From positions 1 through 64,000 of the forward strand of contig CAZFXS010000007.1 in assembly GCA_964523395.1 (NCBI GenBank): a DNA stretch of 64,000 nt. The letters run 5' to 3'. This stretch comes from JANYJZ01 sp964523395 (GTDB lineage: Bacteria > Bacteroidota > Ignavibacteria > UBA10030 > SZUA-254). Position 1 is the stretch's first letter. The number at the start of each line of letters is the position of its first letter. This document shows, piece after piece, positions 43,121 through 52,171 of this stretch. The notes beneath the pieces are model-generated. The model was not told where the DNA came from. It searched no databases and saw nothing but the letters and a program-made list of their open reading frames with translations. The translations under genes were made by a program, and so were the position numbers.

Positions 43121-45997
43121 ATGCCAATCCAATTCTCTCACCCTTCTTTTTTAGAACGACATATCGGCCCCGACGCGAACGAAATCAACACAATGCTTAA
43201 AGAAGTCGGAGCTTCTTCTCTTGATCAGTTTATCTCCAGTGTTATTCCTCAGCAAATCCGGACAAGCAACGAACTTGCGCTGTTACCGCCGTTGAGTGAA
43301 GAGGATGCATTAGATAAATTGAAGACTATCGCTTCAAAAAATCATATCTATCGGTCGTTGATCGGAACCGGGTTTTCGGATACCATTACGCCTAAAGTAA
43401 TTCAACGAAACATTCTGGAAAATCCGGGATGGTACACGCAATACACGCCGTATCAGGCGGAGATTGCGCAGGGGAGAATGGAAGCCCTTCTGAATTTTCA
43501 GACGATGGTCATTGATTTGACCGGGCTGCCGGTTGCGAATGCTTCCTTGCTTGATGAATCTACTGCAGCTGCGGAAGCGATGACGATGTTTTATGGCATC
43601 AAAGGTCACCCGCTGGATGGAGCTTTTTTTGTCGCGAACGATTGCCACCCGCAAACCATAGCGCTGATACAAACACGCGCGAAACCACTGGGTATTCAAG
43701 TTATCGTTGGTGCTCATAAGGAGTTTGAATTTTTTGATAAAATTTTCGGAGCGCTCATTCAATACCCTGCTACAGATGGCGCTATCTATGACTATCGTTC
43801 GTTTTGTCAACGGGCACACGCTTCTGGTGCATTAGTATGTGTTGCGGCTGATTTGTTGAGCCTTACAGTGCTTACGCCGCCGGGAGAATTCGGAGCGGAT
43901 GCTGCAGTGGGAAATACTCAACGTTTCGGTGTGCCGCTCGGATATGGCGGACCTCATGCAGCATTCTTCGCAACAAAGGATGAATATAAACGTCACATGG
44001 CCGGACGTATTATCGGGGTTTCTGTGGACGCACGCGGCAAGCCGGCTCTTCGCATGGCGCTTCAGACACGCGAACAGCATATCCGCCGGGAAAAAGCGAC
44101 GTCGAATATTTGTACGGCCCAGGTGCTTCTCGCGGTCATGGCAAGTATGTACGCCGTGTATCATGGTCCTGCGGGATTGAAATCCATAGCCATACAAGTA
44201 CACAATCTCACAAAAATTCTCGCTTCCGGCTTGAAGGATATGGGATATTCATTACTCCATAATGATTATTTTGATACGATTCATGTGAAATGCACTCCTG
44301 ACGAGAAAATGTATATCGAATCGGCGTTGCATTCAAAAAAAATAAACCTTCGGTGGTTTGATGATTGCTCATTTACCGTTGCGCTGGATGAATGTTCGAC
44401 GCCTGAGGAAATTGACACACTCTTCGATGTCTTCGCACACAATAAGAAAAACAAGCCGGGTTTCGCAGGTCTATCGCAAAAAGAGTCGTCTGGTTACTCG
44501 GGAAAATTGCAACGCACTTCCGGTTATCTGACACATCCTGTGTTCAATTCCCATCATTCCGAAACGGAGATGCTGCGGTATATCCGTTCACTTGAAGTAA
44601 AAGATTTATCGCTTACGACGAGCATGATTCCACTCGGCTCATGCACCATGAAATTAAATGCAACTACGGAATTATTCCCGGTGACCTGGAAAGAGTTCAA
44701 CTCCATTCATCCGTTTGCGCCAGTTGACCAGGCGGCCGGCTATCAGGAATTATTTACAGAACTTGAGTCGATGCTGAAAGAGATTACCGGCTTTGCAGGG
44801 ATTTCGTTGCAACCGAATTCCGGCGCACAGGGTGAATACACAGGATTGCTCGTCATTCGTGCATATCATGAACATCGCGGCCAGGGGCATCGGTCAGTAT
44901 GTTTGATACCGTCATCGGCGCATGGGACAAACCCTGCAAGCGCGGTGATGGCCGGCATGCAGGTTGTTATTGTACGGTCAAATAGTGACGGTTCAATCGA
45001 CATCGCAGATCTGGAAGAAAAGGCCAAACAACATCACGATAATCTTGCAGCGTTTATGGTGACATATCCCTCGACACATGGCGTGTTTGAAGAGGGGATC
45101 AAAAAGATTTGCGCGATTATTCATGAACATGGCGGTATGGTCTATATGGATGGTGCCAATATGAACGCACAGGTCGGACTTTGCCGTCCTGCCGAACTTG
45201 GTGCTGATGTTTGCCATCTTAATCTTCACAAAACATTTTGCATACCGCATGGCGGCGGCGGACCTGGGGTTGGTCCGATTGGTGTTGTTCAAGCGCTTGT
45301 CCCGTTTCTTCCGTCACATCCTGTGGTTATGATTAATGGAAAGGAATCGATTGGGCCTGTCTCTGAAGCTCCGTGGGGGAGCGCGAGTATTCTTGTTATT
45401 TCCTGGGCGTATATTGCGATGATGGGTGGTGCAGGGTTGACACATGCTACGAAGATCGCGATCTTATCGGCGAATTACATGGCGAAAAAACTGGAGAAGT
45501 TCTATCCAATCGTATATAAAGGCGCGAATGGCAGAGTTGCGCACGAATTTATCATGGACCTCCGTCAGGTGAAAGCAAGCGCCGGGATTGAAGTCGAAGA
45601 TGTGGCAAAACGCTTGATGGACTATGGTTTTCACGCGCCGACTACATCGTTCCCGGTTCCGGGTACGCTCATGATAGAGCCGACGGAGAGTGAGTCGAAA
45701 GAGGAACTTGACCGGTACTGTGATGCGTTGATTTCCATCCGTTCGGAAATCGAGCAGATTGAAAAAGGAACTGCGGACAAAGAAATAAATGTTTTGAAAA
45801 ATGCTCCTCACACTGCCGATATGGTAGTAAGTGATACATGGAACAATCCATATACCCGCGAAGCAGCGGCATATCCCGCATCATGGAGCAGGAAAAATAA
45901 ATTCTGGCCGACTGTCGCGCGTATTAATAGCGCGCACGGGGACAAGAACCTCATCTGTGCCTGTCCGCCGGTTGAGATGTACGAAAGCAAATCGTAG
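43121..45997 (+). CDS. gcvP: Glycine dehydrogenase (decarboxylating), P protein
   Basis: PLP enzyme that decarboxylates glycine and passes the aminomethyl group to GcvH. 958 residues in one chain (not the split P1/P2 type). The N-half has ERHIGPDANEI and YTPYQAEIAQGRMEALLNFQ; the C-half has PNSGAQGEYTGLL and the PLP Lys in HLNLHKTFCIPHGGGGPG. It is intact. The gene order gcvH-gcvP with efp and acc genes looks like a housekeeping cluster. Confidence 0.97.
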   Translation: MPIQFSHPSFLERHIGPDANEINTMLKEVGASSLDQFISSVIPQQIRTSNELALLPPLSEEDALDKLKTIASKNHIYRSLIGTGFSDTITPKVIQRNILENPGWYTQYTPYQAEIAQGRMEALLNFQTMVIDLTGLPVANASLLDESTAAAEAMTMFYGIKGHPLDGAFFVANDCHPQTIALIQTRAKPLGIQVIVGAHKEFEFFDKIFGALIQYPATDGAIYDYRSFCQRAHASGALVCVAADLLSLTVLTPPGEFGADAAVGNTQRFGVPLGYGGPHAAFFATKDEYKRHMAGRIIGVSVDARGKPALRMALQTREQHIRREKATSNICTAQVLLAVMASMYAVYHGPAGLKSIAIQVHNLTKILASGLKDMGYSLLHNDYFDTIHVKCTPDEKMYIESALHSKKINLRWFDDCSFTVALDECSTPEEIDTLFDVFAHNKKNKPGFAGLSQKESSGYSGKLQRTSGYLTHPVFNSHHSETEMLRYIRSLEVKDLSLTTSMIPLGSCTMKLNATTELFPVTWKEFNSIHPFAPVDQAAGYQELFTELESMLKEITGFAGISLQPNSGAQGEYTGLLVIRAYHEHRGQGHRSVCLIPSSAHGTNPASAVMAGMQVVIVRSNSDGSIDIADLEEKAKQHHDNLAAFMVTYPSTHGVFEEGIKKICAIIHEHGGMVYMDGANMNAQVGLCRPAELGADVCHLNLHKTFCIPHGGGGPGVGPIGVVQALVPFLPSHPVVMINGKESIGPVSEAPWGSASILVISWAYIAMMGGAGLTHATKIAILSANYMAKKLEKFYPIVYKGANGRVAHEFIMDLRQVKASAGIEVEDVAKRLMDYGFHAPTTSFPVPGTLMIEPTESESKEELDRYCDALISIRSEIEQIEKGTADKEINVLKNAPHTADMVVSDTWNNPYTREAAAYPASWSRKNKFWPTVARINSAHGDKNLICACPPVEMYESKS

Positions 45998-46025
45998 TGG
46001 CTGACCCACCTGATTGGCCGGCAGG

Positions 46026-46079
46026 TCGTCAGATCAGCTCTCCAGGTAAATGGTTATTACAATTTAGCCGATCTGACGA
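46026..46079. repeat. 10-bp inverted repeat between gcvP and guaA
   Basis: TCGTCAGATC (46026-46035) and GATCTGACGA (46070-46079) with a 34-base interval; CCTG-N9-CAGG lies just upstream. It fills most of the 111-bp gap. Could be a terminator for gcvP, a leader structure of guaA, or the remnant of a mobile short repeat. No T-run follows. Confidence 0.5.
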
Positions 46080-46108
46080 TCGGTATCTACATTATCAATA
46101 TTCAAAAT

Positions 46109-47671
46109 ATGCAGCATTCTGAACGCATCCTCGTCCTCGATTTCGGCGCGCAATATTCTCAATTAATCGCACGCCGCGTTCGCGAACTTGGCGTCTATTC
46201 TGAACTACATCCCTTTAATATTTCCGTTGAAGCGATACGGAAGTTTAACCCCAACGCCATCATTCTTTCCGGCGGACCTTCAAGCGTGTATGAACAGGAC
46301 GCGCCGCATTCTTCTCCGGAAATATTCAATCTGGGCATACCCATCCTTGGCATTTGTTATGGGCTACAGATGATTGCGTATCAACTGGGCGGACAGGTTG
46401 ACACGTCGGCAAAGCGGGAATACGGTCCGGCGGAAGTTATTATCGACGATACATCCGATTTATTTGCCGGCTTTTCTCCGGTCGGAGGTAACGGGAAAAT
46501 TTCCACTCTGGTATGGATGAGTCATGGCGATAAACTGACAAAAGTTCCCGAAGGATTTGATACGCTTGCGCATACATCTAATTCACCTATTTGCGCCGTC
46601 CGTAATGTCGCGAAGAAAATTTACGGCGTCCAATTCCATCCGGAAGTTGTACACACGGAAAAAGGAAAAGAAATTCTCGGGAATTTTATTTTTACTATTG
46701 CGAAATGCAAAGGAGGATGGAACGCCGGTTCATTTGTTGAACATGCCGTCGAGGATATCCGTTCGACGGTCGGCTCGCAGAATGCTATCTGTGCTCTCAG
46801 CGGCGGCGTTGATTCGTCCGTTCTTGCGGTGCTGCTTCATAAGGCCATCGGGAATCAGCTTTATTGCATTCACATTAATAACGGACTGATGCGGAAAAAT
46901 GAAAGCGAACAGGTGGTTCAACTTTACCGCGACACCTATAAATTCAACCTTGATTATGTTGATGCTTCCGATGTATTTCTCACTAAGCTCAAAGGTGTAA
47001 CAGATCCTGAACAGAAACGGAAAATTATCGGCTTGACCTTTATTGAACTGTTTGATAGAGAGGCAAAGTCGATTGGCAATGTCGGTTATCTGGGTCAGGG
47101 GACATTATATCCTGACGTTATTGAGTCGGTATCATTCCGAGGTCCCTCTCACAAGATTAAAACACATCATAATGTGGGCGGGCTTCCCGAAAAGATGAAC
47201 ATGAAGCTTATTGAGCCGTTCAGAGAATTATTCAAAGATGAGGTTCGCGCAGTTGGGAGGTTGCTGGGGTTACCGGAACGGATTATCACGCGTCATGCGT
47301 TTCCCGGACCCGGACTTGCCGTGCGAATTCTCGGAGATATCACACAAGAGAAAATCCGCATTCTTCAGGATGCGGATGAAATCTTTATCGAGGAAATCCG
47401 CAAGGCCGGACTGTATGAAACAATGTGGCAGGCATTTGCAGTGCTTCTGCCGGTGCAGACGGTCGGTGTCATGGGTGATCAGCGGACATACGATAATGTT
47501 ATTGCGCTCCGCGCTGTTTCCAGCCTCGACGGCATGACCGCATCATGGGTTCACCTTCCGTACGAACTTCTTGGCACTGTTTCCAGCAGGATTGTAAATG
47601 AGGTAAGAGGAGTGAACAGAGTAGTATACGACATCAGCTCCAAGCCTCCCTCAACGATTGAGTGGGAGTAA
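46109..47671 (+). CDS. guaA: GMP synthase (glutamine-hydrolysing)
   Basis: Converts XMP to GMP using glutamine and ATP. 520 residues: class I glutamine amidotransferase (Cys nucleophile in LGICYGLQMIAYQLGG, His-Glu in GVQFHPEVVHT), ATP pyrophosphatase domain (PP-loop LSGGVDSSVLAVLL), and the C-terminal dimerisation domain ending SSKPPSTIEWE. Complete. No Shine-Dalgarno is clear before the ATG. Confidence 0.98.
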   Translation: MQHSERILVLDFGAQYSQLIARRVRELGVYSELHPFNISVEAIRKFNPNAIILSGGPSSVYEQDAPHSSPEIFNLGIPILGICYGLQMIAYQLGGQVDTSAKREYGPAEVIIDDTSDLFAGFSPVGGNGKISTLVWMSHGDKLTKVPEGFDTLAHTSNSPICAVRNVAKKIYGVQFHPEVVHTEKGKEILGNFIFTIAKCKGGWNAGSFVEHAVEDIRSTVGSQNAICALSGGVDSSVLAVLLHKAIGNQLYCIHINNGLMRKNESEQVVQLYRDTYKFNLDYVDASDVFLTKLKGVTDPEQKRKIIGLTFIELFDREAKSIGNVGYLGQGTLYPDVIESVSFRGPSHKIKTHHNVGGLPEKMNMKLIEPFRELFKDEVRAVGRLLGLPERIITRHAFPGPGLAVRILGDITQEKIRILQDADEIFIEEIRKAGLYETMWQAFAVLLPVQTVGVMGDQRTYDNVIALRAVSSLDGMTASWVHLPYELLGTVSSRIVNEVRGVNRVVYDISSKPPSTIEWE

Positions 47672-47716
47672 TCTCGAGCGGTTAGCCACTGCCTTCAGTA
47701 AGTGGTGTATGAAATA

Positions 47717-48307
47717 TTATCTTCTCTCAGTCGAATCAGAAAGCTGTTTCGTCCGCAGCCACGGTGCATAAACGTCATTAGTTATTACCGAGTATTCCCC
47801 CTCTTTTACCTCAAGATCCCTGATATACGAACGGTCGCCCCAATCGTTGGTTAATCGTGCCAAATATTTTCCAGGAGATACCTTAAAGAATGCCTGCTGT
47901 AAATCATTAATAGTGGTTTGCAAACGCACCGGCTTGTCGAGTAGCGGTGTTTTCGGCTTTGAGTGAATTGTGGTATCCGGCAGATAGCGGGTGAGTTCAA
48001 GATTGGCATATTTTGCAGAGAGCTTCTTTCCTTTTTTCATTCCCGTAAATTCAATCATAATACCCGACGCGAGCCCCGTCTGAATGAAGCGGGGATTCCA
48101 GGGTTTGGCGCTCTCAAAGGGCGAGAGTTCCATGTTCTGCTCCGAGGAGTTATGAGGTAAAGAGGCCGACACATCTGAATTCGTTTGCAAGTTCTCGTTT
48201 TCAGATTCATTCCCTGGGCGAGTATTGTTCACGTGTTCCTGGGAAGAGCCGCATCCGGTGAGAACAATCAGAGAAACGCCTAAAATATATGGTAATATCG
48301 ATTTCAT
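47717..48307 (-). CDS. Putative lipoprotein
   Basis: 196-residue lipoprotein not recognised by family. Signal SILPYILGVSLIVLTGC with the lipobox Cys at position 19, then a low-complexity Asn, Glu and Ser-rich linker (about 25-65), and a C-terminal domain of about 120 residues with beta-rich sequence (KPVRLQTTINDLQQAFFKVS, YLARLTNDWGDRSYIRDLEV). A hairpin terminator of the next gene lies just upstream of it on the same strand. Function unknown. Confidence 0.72.
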   Translation of the reverse strand: MKSILPYILGVSLIVLTGCGSSQEHVNNTRPGNESENENLQTNSDVSASLPHNSSEQNMELSPFESAKPWNPRFIQTGLASGIMIEFTGMKKGKKLSAKYANLELTRYLPDTTIHSKPKTPLLDKPVRLQTTINDLQQAFFKVSPGKYLARLTNDWGDRSYIRDLEVKEGEYSVITNDVYAPWLRTKQLSDSTERR

Positions 48308-48390
48308 GAAAGGTCAAACATCACGGAGGATTTCAGAGAGATAATAGCAAAAGTATTTGTCTGATGCAAAACCGTCAATACTAAAAACAA

Positions 48391-48418
48391 AAGCCCGGCG
48401 TGTAAAGTAGCCGGGCTT
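48391..48418 (-). terminator. Intrinsic terminator of the cargo 3 gene
   Basis: On the minus strand AAGCCCGGC pairs with GCCGGGCTT around a 10-base loop, followed by TTTGTTTTT: a canonical rho-independent terminator 24 bp after the stop codon of the large cargo gene. Confidence 0.85.
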
Positions 48419-48441
48419 GTGGGAGTCGATTTGACGATCTC

Positions 48442-51400
48442 TTATTTCAGCAGCATCATTTTGCGTATCTGCGTAAATGATGTTGACGGGTCATCGGTGG
48501 AGTTTGCCTGCAGTCGGTAGAGATACACACCGCTGGCAAGCGCATTCGCATCGAACTGTACAGTATGTGTACCAGCATCCATTGTCTGGTTGCCTACTAA
48601 CATTTTGACTTCCTGGCCTATGAGATTATAAATTGTCACTGTTACTGTACTTGAAACCGGCAGATCGATTGATATCGTGGTGACAGGGTTGAAGGGGTTC
48701 GGATAGTTTTGCTGCAATGCAAACCGTGAAGGAACATTTCCTGCTTCTGCAACGATTTTCAAAGATTCTGATGGTTTTACTGTAATCGTTTTCGTTCCAT
48801 CAGTAGAGCGGGAAAGGACTCTTCCACCACTTGTCATCAGCGTAAAAATATTCGTGTTGGATTCTGACCATGTTATTGTAATTGTCCTGTCAACAAGCTG
48901 CAGTAACAGAGGATATTCCCTCAGTTGGTTTTCATTCTTTGAAAGATCTTCCATCAACCGGCCTGAACTGAATCGGACGTCAAATGCGCCGGCGGGCGGT
49001 ACCGGAGGGAGTTCCAAAGCTTCTGTCAGTGAATTAGGAATAGAATTTTCGAAGTAGAGTGTTTGGGAATTTCCGGCAGCATCACTGACAGTCATTGACT
49101 GGAGGGATTCAACCTTTGGTAAAACCGCTTGCTCCTTCGCGGTCGTTGTATTGAAGTTGGCTTCCATAGTCAAGATTCCTGCGTTGGATGTTTTAATCCA
49201 GTATCCTTTTCCCGGTTCAATCAATGTTGCAGCTCTGTAGCCACCTTCATATCCAAACACACCCGATGATATAATGCCGGAAGGGGTGGTTATGATCGAG
49301 GCGGTTTCCACAGGATAGGAAAGGGAGCCGACGAGGTTCCAACCTTCAGTAAGGGGAATCGATTGAGAAAGTCGTTCACTTCCCGGGATCGTCATGACCT
49401 GCGTTGCCGGGAATTTTAACCAATATCCAGAACCATACTCCAACATGCTTGCAGTTTGATATGTGCCATTGAAACTAAATGCTTGCGATGAAGCTTCCGG
49501 GAAAAGTATCTCCTTCTGCAAATCGGGCACTGAAACCGGAACAGCAATAAGGTTCCAGTTTGTCCTGACGCCCATAAGCCCTATCTCGGTTGAAGTAACA
49601 GTTGGAAGCTGTGCATTAACAATTGTTGCGGTAGGTGTATTATTTGTATATGATAATGACGCACTCACCTCAACAGAGGAATTTCCGGGTTTTTGAAACG
49701 TCATTGTATACGTTCCTGAGGAAAGGCCTTGGACTCTGTAGCTTCCGTCCTGATTGCTCAACGATGAACCCACTATCTGTCCATCAGCATTCTTGACTAT
49801 GACGATTGCACCGCCGAGGGGATTGACCGCGAATGGAGTTACGGGTACAATTTTTCCCGGATGTTCAATTTCATGTTCTATTTCTCCGGAAAAACTGTTA
49901 AGTCCGTCGGCAGAGTCTGTCTTAAGATAGATCGTGATACCTGAGACGTGACTATTTCCCACGGCAACAAGTGAGGCGCTGTCGAGGTAGGAAGTTCCGC
50001 CGCCGAGCGAATAGAATGTCGGAATAAATTCATCCTCTGCTTTGGCAAGAATCAAATAATATCCTGCAGGGAGATGTTCTAAAGAGTAGAATCCGGTAGA
50101 GTCACTGCGTGTTGAAACTTTAAATCGGGTGAAATGGCCCATGGAGTTTTTCCTGAATCCGATAACGTGGCTTCGGACCGGAAGACTGTCCGCCGCACTG
50201 TAAATAAAGCCTGCTATTGAGCCTGTTCCTTCGCTCTGTCCTTCGCCCGGAATAAGGCTGAAATTAATGTTGGAAGTATCCTGGTGCAAGGACAGGACAT
50301 TTGCTTCAAGGAGCGAGTTTTTGGCATCCCAGAACTGTTCAAAAAATCCGGCAGCCTTTGCCCGAACAAAGTAATTGCCGCCCTGGACCGTCAACTGGTA
50401 TGCGCCGGCGCTGTCGGTAAATGTAACGCGGTCATGATCGTCGTCTCCATGATGATCCTCGCCGTGGCTATGGTCATCGTCGAAGAAATCATCATGGTCG
50501 TCATCACTGTTATCATCGTTCCCATCGTGCCGGTGCCGTGTTTTCAATGCAGTGACTATTGCGCCGGCAACCGGAGTTGAGGAGCTATCGGTAACAACTC
50601 CGGAAAATGTCACAAGACGTGATGAATCATCATCCGATGAAGCAAGTAACGTAAAGTTTGCGGCAACCGAACTATCTTCCTGAATAATAACGGCAGTGGC
50701 ATCCGTTAATCGTTTGACCCCATCAAACCAAACGTCTTCATACACATCATCTTCGACATCTGCCCGTACGTAGTACGAACCTGGATTTACAAACGGAAAT
50801 TGATATTCCCCGAGGTTGTTTGTTCTTGTTCTTAATACAAAAACACCGGTAGTTACATCGAATATTTTGATTCTGACATTCGGCAACGGTTGCGCAGCTT
50901 CATTTTGTACCAAGCCGTGAAGCTGACCGGGTGTACCGGAAACAACCATGACATGACACTCCTGTTCTGCTTCACCTTCACCTGAACAAATTCTTGCGCG
51001 AATTTCAATTTCAAAATTGCCGAGCGAGGCGGGCATCCACGTAATTTCGCCGGTTGATGGATTCAAGCTTACTCCATCGGGGGCATGGTGAAGTTCAAAA
51101 CAAACCTGCAATCCTGGAGGGTTTGTTTCCACGGCCGGCAGATATGTAAATAATTCACCCAAAGGAGCGACTGAGGGAGGAACTGTTGTGAACTGTATTG
51201 CCGAATGTGAGCTGTCGTCTGAAGAATCCCCAGAGGCGCTCGTGAATACTTCAACAATATTCGAAGGAATACTTTCGACATTACCTCCGTACAGGGCTGT
51301 AACGTAATAGTGATACCACGTCTGAGGCGTAAACATCGTATCATCAAATTCCGGTTCCGGAGCGCTTCCGATCATGCTGAATACCGGTTCAGCGTCTGAT

Positions 51401-51891
51401 TTACGATAGACATTATATAGTGAAGGGCTTTGCATGGAATCAGGACCAAACCAATCAAGTTCCACGGCTCCCCTGTCGTCGAAACGTCCCACAAGATTTC
51501 TGGGAGGGAGATTACCGGTTCCACCGCCCGCAGAGTCGGCACCTGCAAGAACAGTTACGATGTTTGTGGGTACACTTTCAACATTGCCGCTATATACAGC
51601 GGTAACACGATATTGATATGTTGTACCGCCGGCAATCGCTTCGTCATCATGACGACGGTCAATTGCGGTGGTCAGGAGTTGAAACGATGGGTCGCCAAGT
51701 TCTTTTCTATAAACATTGTACATAACAGGGCCCGGTATGGCATCAGGTATATGCCACCGGAGTTCGATCGCGTTATCGGGAGCGGAAAAATTTCCTTCCA
51801 GTTCCGTCGGTGGAGCCTGGCTAAGCGCTTGCGAAAGCGGGAACGCCGTTACTGCCAGAACCATGGCGAGAATAGTCCAAAACTGTTTCAT
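48442..51891 (-). CDS. Large type IX cargo protein with Fn3, carboxypeptidase-regulatory and His/Asp-rich segments (cargo 3)
   Basis: Secreted protein of about 1149 residues; start at 51891 gives the signal MKQFWTILAMVLAVTAFPL and an AAAGGA site. Order: two Fn3-like domains (about 30-215), a cadherin/He-PIG-like domain (about 235-320), then several carboxypeptidase-regulatory-like beta-sandwiches; a segment near 460-510 is extremely rich in His and Asp (e.g. DDDHDDFFDDDHSHGEDHH). A pair of WNLI modules (about 790-950) matches cargo 2, and a type A sorting domain ends the protein (NYPNPFNPVTTISIDLP ... RKMMLLK). The His/Asp stretch suggests binding of divalent metal. A sigma-54-like promoter and enhancer-like repeat lie upstream. 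Confidence 0.85.
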   Translation of the reverse strand: MKQFWTILAMVLAVTAFPLSQALSQAPPTELEGNFSAPDNAIELRWHIPDAIPGPVMYNVYRKELGDPSFQLLTTAIDRRHDDEAIAGGTTYQYRVTAVYSGNVESVPTNIVTVLAGADSAGGGTGNLPPRNLVGRFDDRGAVELDWFGPDSMQSPSLYNVYRKSDAEPVFSMIGSAPEPEFDDTMFTPQTWYHYYVTALYGGNVESIPSNIVEVFTSASGDSSDDSSHSAIQFTTVPPSVAPLGELFTYLPAVETNPPGLQVCFELHHAPDGVSLNPSTGEITWMPASLGNFEIEIRARICSGEGEAEQECHVMVVSGTPGQLHGLVQNEAAQPLPNVRIKIFDVTTGVFVLRTRTNNLGEYQFPFVNPGSYYVRADVEDDVYEDVWFDGVKRLTDATAVIIQEDSSVAANFTLLASSDDDSSRLVTFSGVVTDSSSTPVAGAIVTALKTRHRHDGNDDNSDDDHDDFFDDDHSHGEDHHGDDDHDRVTFTDSAGAYQLTVQGGNYFVRAKAAGFFEQFWDAKNSLLEANVLSLHQDTSNINFSLIPGEGQSEGTGSIAGFIYSAADSLPVRSHVIGFRKNSMGHFTRFKVSTRSDSTGFYSLEHLPAGYYLILAKAEDEFIPTFYSLGGGTSYLDSASLVAVGNSHVSGITIYLKTDSADGLNSFSGEIEHEIEHPGKIVPVTPFAVNPLGGAIVIVKNADGQIVGSSLSNQDGSYRVQGLSSGTYTMTFQKPGNSSVEVSASLSYTNNTPTATIVNAQLPTVTSTEIGLMGVRTNWNLIAVPVSVPDLQKEILFPEASSQAFSFNGTYQTASMLEYGSGYWLKFPATQVMTIPGSERLSQSIPLTEGWNLVGSLSYPVETASIITTPSGIISSGVFGYEGGYRAATLIEPGKGYWIKTSNAGILTMEANFNTTTAKEQAVLPKVESLQSMTVSDAAGNSQTLYFENSIPNSLTEALELPPVPPAGAFDVRFSSGRLMEDLSKNENQLREYPLLLQLVDRTITITWSESNTNIFTLMTSGGRVLSRSTDGTKTITVKPSESLKIVAEAGNVPSRFALQQNYPNPFNPVTTISIDLPVSSTVTVTIYNLIGQEVKMLVGNQTMDAGTHTVQFDANALASGVYLYRLQANSTDDPSTSFTQIRKMMLLK

Positions 51892-52001
51892 CGTAAGTCC
51901 TTTCGTGACTGTATTGTTGAGTATGAGACGATAGTGCTTGATGTACAAACTGATGCCTCCATGAAGGACAGGAGGGCTCTTGATATTATGGCACATAAAA
52001 C

Positions 52002-52017
52002 GTCAACTTGTGTGCCA
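52002..52017 (-). promoter_or_regulatory. Sigma-54-like promoter of cargo 3
   Basis: Minus strand TGGCACA (52017-52011), four bases, TTGAC (52006-52002). The -24 element matches the consensus TGGCAC fully and spacing is right; the -12 element has A where consensus TTGC has C. Start site would be near 51990, about 100 bases before the start codon at 51891. The dyad at 52086-52107 lies about 100 bp upstream. Confidence 0.45.
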
Positions 52018-52085
52018 ACTCGTGAGGCGATCTGAAAGCGATGAAATTCGTTCACATTTCAAATAAGGCAAATGCCTGTAGAATA

Positions 52086-52112
52086 ATTCCACAGATAATT
52101 GTGGAATACATG
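52086..52112. promoter_or_regulatory. Dyad ATTCCACA-N6-TGTGGAAT, candidate activator site
   Basis: Perfect 8-bp inverted repeat, ATTCCACA (52086-52093) and TGTGGAAT (52100-52107), extended to TGTGGAATACATG (52100-52112). That 13-mer recurs exactly at 58801-58813, upstream of the six-gene operon. A further half site GGTGGAAT is at 52136-52143. Its place, about 105 bp before the presumed start site of cargo 3, suits an NtrC-family enhancer site. It is also within 70 bp of the stop of that regulator gene. Confidence 0.55.
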
Positions 52113-52171
52113 TCACACTTTACAGGGATTTACATGGTGGAATGTGGTATAGAAGGGACTTGCCAAAGGGT

